NCBI GenBank assembly: GCA_945900755.1
Contig: CAMDKS010000006.1
Span: forward strand, 34,089 to 98,088
DNA from: Bdellovibrio sp. ZAP7
Lineage (GTDB): Bacteria > Bdellovibrionota_B > Oligoflexia > Oligoflexales > RGVZ01
Direction of reading: 5' to 3'
DNA: 64,000 bases
This document shows positions 50,363-57,706 of this stretch, piece after piece. The notes beneath the pieces were generated by a model. That model did no database searches and had not been told where the DNA came from. It worked only from the letters and a program-made list of their open reading frames with translations. Position numbers and translations under genes: made by a program. The stretch's first letter is position 1. Every line of letters begins with the position of its first letter.

Positions 50363-52141
50363 CTAATCCGGAACGTCCGCAATTCTAATTCCCTTGCGGA
50401 TTAATTCAGTTACGTCAGAGCCCCCGTCCATTTTTTGCTCGCTTAGGCACTGAAGAGTTCTTTTTTCTAGAGCGGTGTTCTTTTTATTGAGGTGACTTAG
50501 CTCCAAGACTTCAAGAGCCAGCAGCCACTCGTTGCCGGAATTAGACAACACATCGTCTGCCACGGCTTTGCGATCTGAATCGGTATTGGATTCTGGGCTA
50601 TTCCTAATATCTCTAATTTTGGAATAGCAGGCGAATATTTTTTTCTCGGTAGGAGAAAAGTCGCTTTTTCGACCTGGCTGAGTTGAGACCCCGCCCATCT
50701 CGTAGTGTCCGTAGGCCGCACGATCGGCAGGACCACCAAAAACACTAGTTACGGCCTCGCCGACGAGCATGTCAAATTCCCCCCAACTCGGATCATAGTA
50801 TTTCTGAGCTCCTTGAAAAACAGAGCAATCTGTCCAAGTAATATACAAAATTTTGGCACCTTCTCGAACAATATTCAAAACAATGCCATCGACCTTAAAT
50901 CCATTTACAAAATTAAGCGTGAGGCGGTTGCCTTTCCTTATGCCAAGACTATTCAATTCGCCTTCAGAGAGATTAGTGGGTGATGTGTGATTGGCTCCAA
51001 CCCAGCGTCCAATGGGTGAGGAAAAACCTTGGCTATGACGAGAGGTTCCTTGGCTCGGCAGTTCCCTTCGCTCTCGACATATCTGAGCGGGACCAGTCAA
51101 TTTAATAAAATGAGCGGCCGGCAGAGTCTTGCCACTATCGAGAATGGTGGAGGATTCATAAGAATCGAGGATCCCTGAGACTTGCACTCCTGAATCTAGT
51201 TGAATGGTATTTACGGTTTTTGCGCGGCGAGCCTCTTCAAGGCCGTAAAGGCCACCTTTTTTGAACGACAGGCGTTCCTCGAGATCGTGAAGGACTCGCG
51301 TCAAATGCTCCATATCTTCTGCGACAAACAACTGAGGTTGAGGCTCTGTAATGTCAAAGGAGGTGTCAACACAGTTGACGGTGAGGGGTATTTTGGGAAT
51401 TTCTGCCCTCAAACAGCACTGGCTCTCCGCAATACTGGACAACAATCCTGCGCCGTATATTTTTGGATTTTTAATGTTTCCAAGTAAACCATATTCTACA
51501 GTCCACCAAGCCATCCGAGAGACCTTACTGGCCTCAGATACGTAGGATACTTTTGCGATTGCGGTATCTAAATTTTTTCTGGCGGCCTCAATTTCACCAT
51601 GGCCTGTATCTGGATTTTCTTTTGCATCCGAAAGCACGCGAATGGATTCGTACACTTGTAAATCTTCAATACTCATAATTGTTTTATCGGCAAGTAGAGC
51701 ATATTTGCGAAGATATTCGCGGTAACCAGGATCGGCGATAATGGGGGCATGCCCTGCGGCTTCGTGCACAATATCTGGAGACGGAGTATATCCGATATGG
51801 TCGACAGTCCTCATATCTGTTGCAATTGGTAAAATTCCACGAGCCTGTAGATCCAAAAAAGCCATTGGCGGAATAAAGCCACAAACGGGTACCGCGCCCC
51901 ACCCAAATTCTCGCAAGGCTTGATCCATTTCAGAAATTTTGGGTATTCGGTCTAAAGGGATTCCTGTTTTTTGGAGTCCATCTAAATAGATCGGGACGGC
52001 ATTCCCTTTGAAGTAGTCGCGGGATTGACGCATAATGTATCGCCAAGCTGCGTGGTCGCGACTAGTGTATTTCGCATAGTCTTGCGTAGTGCAGTAGCGA
52101 CGCAAATATGGGGGAAGTGATTCAAGACTATTTTGCGGCAT
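50363..52141 (-). CDS. aromatic amino acid hydroxylase (phenylalanine 4-monooxygenase type) with C-terminal extension
   Basis: 592 residues from ATG 52141 (GAGG 8 bases upstream); the open frame begins at 52195. The catalytic domain (~1-270) has the iron ligands H-E-A-A-G-H and the Glu in W-W-T-V-E-Y-G-L-L. Also seen are F-G-W-G-A-V-P-V-C-G-F-I-P and K-I-Y-G-A-G-L-L-S-S. The reaction is pterin-dependent phenylalanine to tyrosine. A further ~300 residues follow and are unrelated to the usual regulatory ACT domain. Such long forms are, as I recall, found in Bacteroidota and some Bdellovibrio-like genomes; their tail is unexplained. It lies directly upstream of the class III aminotransferase. 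Confidence 0.88.
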   Translation of the reverse strand: MPQNSLESLPPYLRRYCTTQDYAKYTSRDHAAWRYIMRQSRDYFKGNAVPIYLDGLQKTGIPLDRIPKISEMDQALREFGWGAVPVCGFIPPMAFLDLQARGILPIATDMRTVDHIGYTPSPDIVHEAAGHAPIIADPGYREYLRKYALLADKTIMSIEDLQVYESIRVLSDAKENPDTGHGEIEAARKNLDTAIAKVSYVSEASKVSRMAWWTVEYGLLGNIKNPKIYGAGLLSSIAESQCCLRAEIPKIPLTVNCVDTSFDITEPQPQLFVAEDMEHLTRVLHDLEERLSFKKGGLYGLEEARRAKTVNTIQLDSGVQVSGILDSYESSTILDSGKTLPAAHFIKLTGPAQICRERRELPSQGTSRHSQGFSSPIGRWVGANHTSPTNLSEGELNSLGIRKGNRLTLNFVNGFKVDGIVLNIVREGAKILYITWTDCSVFQGAQKYYDPSWGEFDMLVGEAVTSVFGGPADRAAYGHYEMGGVSTQPGRKSDFSPTEKKIFACYSKIRDIRNSPESNTDSDRKAVADDVLSNSGNEWLLALEVLELSHLNKKNTALEKRTLQCLSEQKMDGGSDVTELIRKGIRIADVPD

Positions 52142-52192
52142 GGAAAAGGCCTCGGCAATAAAACACTTTTGTAACTTTACAAGACTACAGGA

Positions 52193-52220
52193 CAAATGCC
52201 CCGCTCAGGCGGGGCATTTG
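52193..52220. terminator. GC-rich hairpin after the acidic-protein gene
   Basis: Perfect 12-base stem CAAATGCCCCGC (52193-52204) and GCGGGGCATTTG (52209-52220), 4-base loop. It is 61 bases after the acidic-protein stop and 52 bases before the hydroxylase ATG on the same strand. T-rich sequence after the stem is short, so termination may be partial. Confidence 0.6.
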
Positions 52221-52281
52221 TATTTAACAAGAAATTCCAAAGTTAGGACTGGCCGCAGCAAACATCGCAAAAGCTTCGGCC

Positions 52282-52602
52282 TCAATGATCATCATCGTCC
52301 TCATCATCGTCCTCATCATCGTCCTCATTATCATCCTCATCCAAATAGTCGTCATCACCAGCTCCAGAGATGGCTTCAGTTTCATCGTCCTCGTCTGCAC
52401 TCGTCCAAGAGGTTTCTTCATCGAGTTCCTCGTCGTCTTCATCGGTTAACGCCTCTTCTTCATCATCGTCCAATTCTTCGACAATATGATCCTCAAACTC
52501 TAAGTCGCGGCGATTTTCAAGCCATTCTTTAGCAAGATCTGCATCGTCGAATCCTGATTTAATCGTCTTACCAGTATTTATATTATAGACCTTCCAGCTC
52601 AC
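52282..52602 (-). CDS. small protein with long Asp/Glu tail
   Basis: 106 residues. Residues 1-40 form a compact domain (M-S-W-K-V-Y-N-I-N-T-G-K-T-I-K-S-G-F). From ~42 on, nearly every residue is Asp or Glu with a few Ser, Thr and Ala. The tail is encoded partly by 12-bp repeats. Its pI must be very low. Acidic tails of this kind mimic nucleic acid or bind basic proteins and cations; nothing here decides. It has its own promoter and terminator hairpin, so it is an independent unit. Confidence 0.75.
   Translation of the reverse strand: MSWKVYNINTGKTIKSGFDDADLAKEWLENRRDLEFEDHIVEELDDDEEEALTDEDDEELDEETSWTSADEDDETEAISGAGDDDYLDEDDNEDDDEDDDEDDDDH
52291..52338 (-). repeat. 12-bp tandem repeat coding Asp/Glu
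   Basis: Three exact copies of ATCATCGTCCTC and one degenerate copy (plus-strand reading), encoding Asp/Glu residues at the end of the acidic protein. Frame-preserving unit. Confidence 0.9.
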
Positions 52603-52691
52603 AAAAACCTCTCATAAAATGAAATTTAGAGAACAAAATTAGAAAACCTGTCACACCTGTCTTAATCACTTACTAAACAGCGCGTAGTAAA

Positions 52692-52721
52692 ATTGTAGCC
52701 GTCTCAAATGTGTACAATCAA
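52692..52721 (-). promoter_or_regulatory. sigma-70-type promoter of the acidic-protein gene
   Basis: Minus strand: TTGATT (52721-52716), 18 bases, TACAAT (52697-52692). It would start transcription about 80 bases before the ATG at 52602. Confidence 0.45.
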
Positions 52722-52821
52722 GCAATAATGTATAATCATGCCCCCAAGCTTGACGTTAAAAATACTCAATAGGGTCAGTCACGAAACCAAAGAAACGCCT
52801 AAAATAAAGGCAAAATTGTGC

Positions 52822-53199
52822 TTACGCGTCAGGAGCAACCTCTGGAACGAAATTATTAATGATCTCGATTAAACTTTCGAGACTTAGGGGCTTCGTGATA
52901 ACAGCGGCTGCGCCCAACTTAATCATTTCCTCTTCGGAATACATACTGTAGCCCGTCATCATAAACATGACAGGCTTTACTTTGTCACGTTCCCGAACCC
53001 ATTTTAACAGCGCAATGCCGTCTTTTTTGGGCATTCGAATATCAGACAAAATCACATCATATTGATTTGCGATCAATTTACTTTCAGCTTCGGCCACACT
53101 ATTCGCGACTTCCGCCTCAAAATTATAGCCTTCAAATCCCATCGCCAAAAATTCAGCAATTTCAGCTTCGTCGTCGACGATTAAAACTTTTCTAGACAT
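52822..53199 (-). CDS. single-domain response regulator (CheY-like)
   Basis: 125 residues, one receiver domain only: V-D-D-E at the acidic pocket, phospho-acceptor Asp in I-L-S-D-I-R-M-P-K-K-D-G, Thr in M-M-T-G-Y-S, Lys in I-T-K-P-L-S. No output domain, so it acts by protein contact. GAGGA lies 7 bases before the ATG. No histidine kinase is nearby. It is monocistronic. Confidence 0.93.
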   Translation of the reverse strand: MSRKVLIVDDEAEIAEFLAMGFEGYNFEAEVANSVAEAESKLIANQYDVILSDIRMPKKDGIALLKWVRERDKVKPVMFMMTGYSMYSEEEMIKLGAAAVITKPLSLESLIEIINNFVPEVAPDA

Positions 53200-53533
53200 G
53201 AAAATTCCTCACGTGATTCTGTATTAAGTTCGTCTCTTTAATTGTAGCACCTCAATTCGGCGATCTCAAACATTTCAGGGCCTAAGGTCCACTTGGACGT
53301 TCTTAAAGCCGCGAAAAAATATTTGTGAATACGGCAACCCATTAATATTACTAATATTTAATTGTTATGACGTCGTTTTGTAAACGTGCTTAGACTCCGA
53401 TTTCGCCGCAAAATTCATACTCTTAGGGACCATTCTGCTTCCAGACATATATCCGCCGCAGCCATATTTTTAATCCTGTAGAGGGATCGGGTTGTTGAAC
53501 ATTTTTTCACCGAATTGTTGGAGGCCGTAACGT
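53200..53533. other. intergenic region upstream of the response regulator and an unknown gene
   Basis: 334 bases between divergent genes. It holds the promoter of the response regulator (53241-53269). An AT-rich near-palindrome (about 53343-53362) lies in the middle. GGAGG (53520-53524) is the ribosome-binding site of the plus-strand gene. Confidence 0.4.
53241..53269 (-). promoter_or_regulatory. sigma-70-type promoter of the response regulator
   Basis: Minus strand: TTGAGA (53269-53264), 17 bases, TACAAT (53246-53241). Leader of about 35 bases before the ATG at 53199. Confidence 0.6.
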
Positions 53534-53998
53534 ATGAGTCATCATGAAATCATCGAGTCGCAAGCTACGAATCTTAAGCCTGTAGAGCCCGGCTCAGGTG
53601 ATGCGGGTCAATATGATCAAGAGTTTTATGTAGCCCACATTGTGGAAGAGAAAGGAGGGAGACCCGTTCAGGGACTGCCGATAAGGATTCTGGGTGCTTG
53701 CCCTAACACCATGGGCGGAAAAGTTGGGCAGCTCATTAAAAACCGCTATCTGGGGGCTGATCTTAGTAGTTTGGAGCTCCAGGCGCGAACGAGGATAGCA
53801 TCGGTGCTTCTAGCGTCTAGCTACATCGTTATTTACTTCAAATTCCCGTCAGAGGGTTTTTATTACCCGACGAGGTCAAAAGCCTTTATGCGATTTGCCT
53901 GTGGTTTGCGCAGTGAACTCAAGTCAGGCAGGGTCGATCGGAGCGTCTTACACCGGCGCAGAAAGGCTAATTTCTTGACTGCGAGTGCATCTCTTTAA
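53534..53998 (+). CDS. protein of unknown function
   Basis: 154 residues, GGAGG 9 bases before the ATG. No signal peptide. The central part has A-S-V-L-L-A-S-S-Y-I-V-I-Y-F-K-F-P, which could be a buried strand rather than a membrane helix. The C terminus is basic (V-L-H-R-R-R-K-A-N). No family recognised. It is convergent with the EVE-domain gene, with 28 bases between stops. Confidence 0.6.
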   Translation: MSHHEIIESQATNLKPVEPGSGDAGQYDQEFYVAHIVEEKGGRPVQGLPIRILGACPNTMGGKVGQLIKNRYLGADLSSLELQARTRIASVLLASSYIVIYFKFPSEGFYYPTRSKAFMRFACGLRSELKSGRVDRSVLHRRRKANFLTASASL

Positions 53999-54026
53999 TC
54001 AATATAGCTCCATGCAGGGACCCAGC

Positions 54027-54485
54027 TCAGCCCCAGGTGGATTCGATCTCGGCAAATTCGAATTCCATCACGGGTTGGATGCTGAGTCTCTGACCTTTAC
54101 GAAGAAGTTGCATAGATTGAAGGCTCGCGTGTTGTCTAATTTCTGTAAGACTGGCGAATCTAGAGAATTTTTTGATTGGAGATAGATCTACCATGACCCA
54201 GCGAGACTGCCCCGACTTCTGGCTGGCTAGATCAAAATACTCACCATTTTGATCTAGTGCGGTATGGTCTGGATACGAACCTCGTACCACTTTTGCAATG
54301 CCGGCGATTCCAGGCTCGGCGCATGAAGAGTGATAAAAAAGGACTTTGTCTCCAATCTGAAACTGGTCTCGCATATAATTGCGAGCCTGATAGTTTCGGA
54401 CACCTTCCCAAGACGCGATTTTTTTTTGTTCTAAATCCGTCCAACTAAAAATATTTGGCTCGGTTTTCATCAACCAGTATTTCAT
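54027..54485 (-). CDS. EVE-domain protein (DUF55, PUA-like fold)
   Basis: 152 residues from ATG 54485, where the family start M-K-Y-W-L-M-K-T-E-P lies; the frame also opens at 54524. The W-E-G-V-R-N-Y-Q-A-R-N-Y-M-R-D motif, G-D-K-V-L-F-Y-H-S-S-C and the G-I-A-G-I-A-K-V-V strand are characteristic. EVE domains belong to the PUA-like fold and bind modified bases in nucleic acids; some protect or recognise modified DNA. The gene is immediately downstream of gltA's terminator. Confidence 0.9.
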   Translation of the reverse strand: MKYWLMKTEPNIFSWTDLEQKKIASWEGVRNYQARNYMRDQFQIGDKVLFYHSSCAEPGIAGIAKVVRGSYPDHTALDQNGEYFDLASQKSGQSRWVMVDLSPIKKFSRFASLTEIRQHASLQSMQLLRKGQRLSIQPVMEFEFAEIESTWG

Positions 54486-54525
54486 AAATTTATCGTCCAT
54501 TAGGCTCAAGCCTGAAGTCATCAAA

Positions 54526-54561
54526 TCAAAAAGCCCGTAGCAGGTATTATGCCACGGGCTT
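54526..54561 (-). terminator. Rho-independent terminator of gltA
   Basis: Minus strand: AAGCCCGT (54561-54554), 15-base loop, ACGGGCTT (54538-54531), then TTTGATTTGATG. It lies 63 bases after the gltA stop and just before the EVE gene. Confidence 0.8.
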
Positions 54562-54623
54562 AATCAATTAGACACTGTAAAATCAGATCAAAAACAGAAT
54601 TTCGAAGCTATTTTGCGAGCACA

Positions 54624-55913
54624 TTACTTCCGTTGATCCATCGGAACATATGGACGCTCGGTTTCACCAGAGTAGATCTGACGAGGGCGACCAATACGGC
54701 CGTCACCTTCGCTGTGCATTTCCATCCAATGTGCTATCCAGCCGGGAAGGCGGCCGAGGGCAAACATCACGGTAAACATATCCGTCGGAATTCCCATGGC
54801 GCGGTAGATAACTCCGGAATAGAAATCGACGTTTGGATAAAGCTTACGTTCTTTGAAGAAGTCATCTTGCAGCGCAGCTTCTTCAAGCTCCTTTGCAATG
54901 TCGAGCAAAGGATCTTTAATTCCCATGTTTGCTAGAAGTTTATCGCTATAAACTTTAATGACGCGTGCGCGAGGATCGAAGTTTTTATAAACTCGGTGAC
55001 CAAAACCCATAAGTCGAAAGCCGCTATTTTTGTCTTTTGCACGGCGAATAATCTCTTTGACTGGAATTTTTTCGCGCTCGATCAACTGTAGCATTTCAAC
55101 GACTTCTTGATTTGCACCACCGTGTTTTGGCCCCCAAAGAGCACAGATGCCTGCAGCAACAGAGGCAAACAAGTTCGCATCTGAAGATCCTACAAGGCGA
55201 ACTGTTGACGTAGAACAATTCTGCTCATGATCGGCATGAAGAATTAAAAGAACATTTAGCGCTTTAACCATTAGAGGATCGATCTTGTATTCCTCGGCAG
55301 GCGTGCCGAACATCATGCGCAAAAAGTTCGAGCAATAATCGAGGTCTGTTTTAGGGTAAATGACGGGTTGCCCCTTAGCTTTTTTGTAGGAATACGCTGC
55401 GATTGTTTTCATTTTTGCGAGAAGGCGAGGAACCAAATGGTTAACATGGGTCTTGTCCTTAGGATCCAAATGCTCTGGGTAGTAAGCTGATAGCGAACAA
55501 ACCATAGACGACAAGGTTGCCATAGGATGTGCGGTAGTTGGGTAGCCGTCGAAAAACTTAATCATTCCCTCGTGAATCATTGAATGACCGGACAATTGAT
55601 TGCGAAACTCTTCCCGTTGAGCTCGATTTGGCAAGTTGCCATACATCAATAAATAAGAGGTTTCAACGAAATCACTTTTTTCCGCTAACACTTCAATTGG
55701 AATACCACGGTAACGAAGAATCCCCTTGTCGCCGTCAATAAATGTGATCGCAGATTTGCACGCACCCGTGTTGCCGTAACCAGAATCGATGGTGATATAG
55801 CCACTATCTTGGCGTAACTTAGATATATCGACTGCCTTTTCTTTTTCGGAACCTTCAATAACCGGCAATTTATACGACTTGCCTTCAAGAATAATTTCAC
55901 CTTGGTCGCTCAT
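54624..55913 (-). CDS. gltA: citrate synthase
   Basis: 429 residues, the length of type II (Gram-negative) citrate synthases. Condenses acetyl-CoA with oxaloacetate in the TCA cycle. Family landmarks are G-I-L-R-Y-R-G-I-P-I, the catalytic region L-H-A-D-H-E-Q-N-C-S-T, G-P-K-H-G-G-A-N, G-F-G-H-R-V-Y-K-N and P-N-V-D-F-Y-S-G. AGGGG precedes the ATG by about 7 bases. The gene is monocistronic, ending in a hairpin terminator. No clear promoter was identified upstream. Confidence 0.98.
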   Translation of the reverse strand: MSDQGEIILEGKSYKLPVIEGSEKEKAVDISKLRQDSGYITIDSGYGNTGACKSAITFIDGDKGILRYRGIPIEVLAEKSDFVETSYLLMYGNLPNRAQREEFRNQLSGHSMIHEGMIKFFDGYPTTAHPMATLSSMVCSLSAYYPEHLDPKDKTHVNHLVPRLLAKMKTIAAYSYKKAKGQPVIYPKTDLDYCSNFLRMMFGTPAEEYKIDPLMVKALNVLLILHADHEQNCSTSTVRLVGSSDANLFASVAAGICALWGPKHGGANQEVVEMLQLIEREKIPVKEIIRRAKDKNSGFRLMGFGHRVYKNFDPRARVIKVYSDKLLANMGIKDPLLDIAKELEEAALQDDFFKERKLYPNVDFYSGVIYRAMGIPTDMFTVMFALGRLPGWIAHWMEMHSEGDGRIGRPRQIYSGETERPYVPMDQRK

Positions 55914-56143
55914 GATTTACCCCTAAATTTGTGTTAAACTAATTTGCAAACTCGTTAGAAAATACCTGACACCTTGCAACAAAATCATCAATGTCTCTGA
56001 CTATATGCAATTCTATGCCGAGCAAGAACTGATATTAATAGTACGGTAAAAAAGAGTTGGGAGCAAACACCCAGCAATACATAATATTACCCACAAGCAT
56101 GCGGTTTTTTTAAACAGGATATTTTGCATTTAATAACGTGTGT

Positions 56144-57079
56144 TTAAAATTTCTGTATTGTGAATTTTTCCACGCCGCAAAACATTGGCCATAAAGGCTT
56201 GCCGGACTCAAAAGGTGTAGGCGCAGTCATCACCCAAAGGGCCTGCGCGTATTTTAATTCAGTTTTCCGCTGCTGAGCTTCCGAATACGCTCGTTCTAAA
56301 ACAAGTGTAATACCGGAAAACCGAAAATTTACGCTTCCTTTTGGACACAAATCATTTTCACATCCGAGGCATTTTGCGAGGGAAGGCGGGACTTTTCCCT
56401 TAAATTCAAGGCTCCCAGAGGTATCCAATGCACCCTTGGTCTCATAAATCCCTTGGGCAGGCCCATCTTTAGTGGGCAATGAACGTGGCGCATTGACCCA
56501 AATTTTAATCCAATCAGTATAATTCAGAGCAAAGATTTTTTCCCCAGTCGTTTTGATCCCCACCCATTCGTCAATTTTGGTAGCGATATTCAAAAAACCG
56601 GTCGAAATTTTTGAGACTCCATCAAAGGCTTCTCTTGCCTCTGCGGGGCTCGGGTAAAGGTCTCCTTCGTTGAACGAATTACTCCAGACGTTTGAGCATC
56701 CAGCTTTACTGCCCTTGATCACACACCATTGAACGAGCGTTTTTATATTTTTTTGTGAATAAACAACGGTGTATCTAAGCGGTAGTGTTTTAGCGCCAAG
56801 TCGCCATCTGCCATTTAGAGACCACGACATGTCACCCCCAACGCTGCCGCTAATGACACATTCAGGCTTTTCAAGAGTCCAATTTGGATTTGCCACCTTT
56901 GCCGAAGTGATCGTAAATGCAAGCAGCCCCTCACAACGCTTCTCTGCGTCTAAGTCTGACCACGGAACAATCACACCCATCTTGCCGGTTAGCGGTTCCA
57001 TAGACCTAGCAGGAGTCCCTAGGGAACCGAGTGTTGCCATAAAGAAACACTGAAATAACAGCGCCTTAAAATTAGTCAT
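56144..57079 (-). CDS. exported protein of unknown function, Cys-rich
   Basis: 311 residues. Signal peptide to about A-R-S-M near residue 27. The mature part has several Cys residues, including C-L-G-C-E-N-D-L-C-P-K-G near residue 240, and a strong amphipathic strand pattern. GGGGA lies 5 bases before the ATG. A possible promoter (TTGTTG-N16-TATACC, minus strand) precedes it. No family recognised. Confidence 0.7.
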   Translation of the reverse strand: MTNFKALLFQCFFMATLGSLGTPARSMEPLTGKMGVIVPWSDLDAEKRCEGLLAFTITSAKVANPNWTLEKPECVISGSVGGDMSWSLNGRWRLGAKTLPLRYTVVYSQKNIKTLVQWCVIKGSKAGCSNVWSNSFNEGDLYPSPAEAREAFDGVSKISTGFLNIATKIDEWVGIKTTGEKIFALNYTDWIKIWVNAPRSLPTKDGPAQGIYETKGALDTSGSLEFKGKVPPSLAKCLGCENDLCPKGSVNFRFSGITLVLERAYSEAQQRKTELKYAQALWVMTAPTPFESGKPLWPMFCGVEKFTIQKF

Positions 57080-57231
57080 TATTGTCCCCAGATAAATATT
57101 CCTGATATGGGTATAGCTTAGTTGATGCTTGCAACAAATGCAGCATATATAAAAGCTCCCCGTTTTACATTTGAGAAATAATGATTTGTTTTATTGCAAT
57201 TTAATGCGAATCACAGCTAGATTGACTCACT

Positions 57232-57666
57232 ATGAATAAGCCTACCGATCAAAAAATTACTTTGGCCAAACCGCTTGCCACTTACAGCCATTCAAGGCGA
57301 GTGGGCAGCTTAGTTTATTTCGCGGGTCAAGGCTGCCGTGATCCACTCACGAACATGTGGGCAGGGGTCATGTTTTCAGAGGACGGACGCCCTGTGGCGT
57401 TCGATTTCGAAGCGCAGGTTCGGGGGGTTCTTCGAAATGTCGAGGCGGTCCTTGCAAAGGAGACGTTAACTCGTCATCACATTGTTGACGTGCAGGTTTT
57501 TTTAACTGATATGTCGACCCAGTTTTCTGTCCTGAACAAAATCTGGAATGAATTTTTTGAAGCGTCAAAATGTCCACCAGTCAGGACAACGGTTGGCGTC
57601 AAAGAGCTTCCGGGGTTAAATCTAGTTGAGATGAAAGTCATTGCTTCAGTAGACCTGCCTTTATAA
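57232..57666 (+). CDS. RidA/YjgF-family deaminase, possible 2-aminomuconate deaminase
   Basis: 144 residues. The RidA fold is evident: V-Y-F-A-G-Q, Q-V-R-G-V-L-R-N-V-E-A-V-L, V-Q-V-F-L-T-D-M, and P-P-V-R-T-T-V-G-V-K-E-L-P with the substrate-binding Arg. The beginning (K-P-L-A-T-Y-S-H-S-R-R-V-G-S-L-V-Y-F-A-G) resembles 2-aminomuconate deaminases of the kynurenine pathway, and kynA is in this window. That assignment is inference; generic imine/enamine hydrolase is the safe call. No ribosome-binding site; a leaderless start is possible. Confidence 0.8.
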   Translation: MNKPTDQKITLAKPLATYSHSRRVGSLVYFAGQGCRDPLTNMWAGVMFSEDGRPVAFDFEAQVRGVLRNVEAVLAKETLTRHHIVDVQVFLTDMSTQFSVLNKIWNEFFEASKCPPVRTTVGVKELPGLNLVEMKVIASVDLPL

Positions 57667-57706
57667 TAAATAATATTACGCTAACGCGTGCAAAGGCGTT
57701 TTCAAG

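Noticed and set aside
52140..52532. Plus-strand His/Pro/Arg-rich frame
   Set aside because: Antisense of the acidic tail repeats; composition is a by-product of the 12-bp repeat.
53985..54185. Plus-strand 66-residue frame after the unknown gene
   Set aside because: It lies almost fully antisense to the EVE-domain gene, which has clear family motifs.
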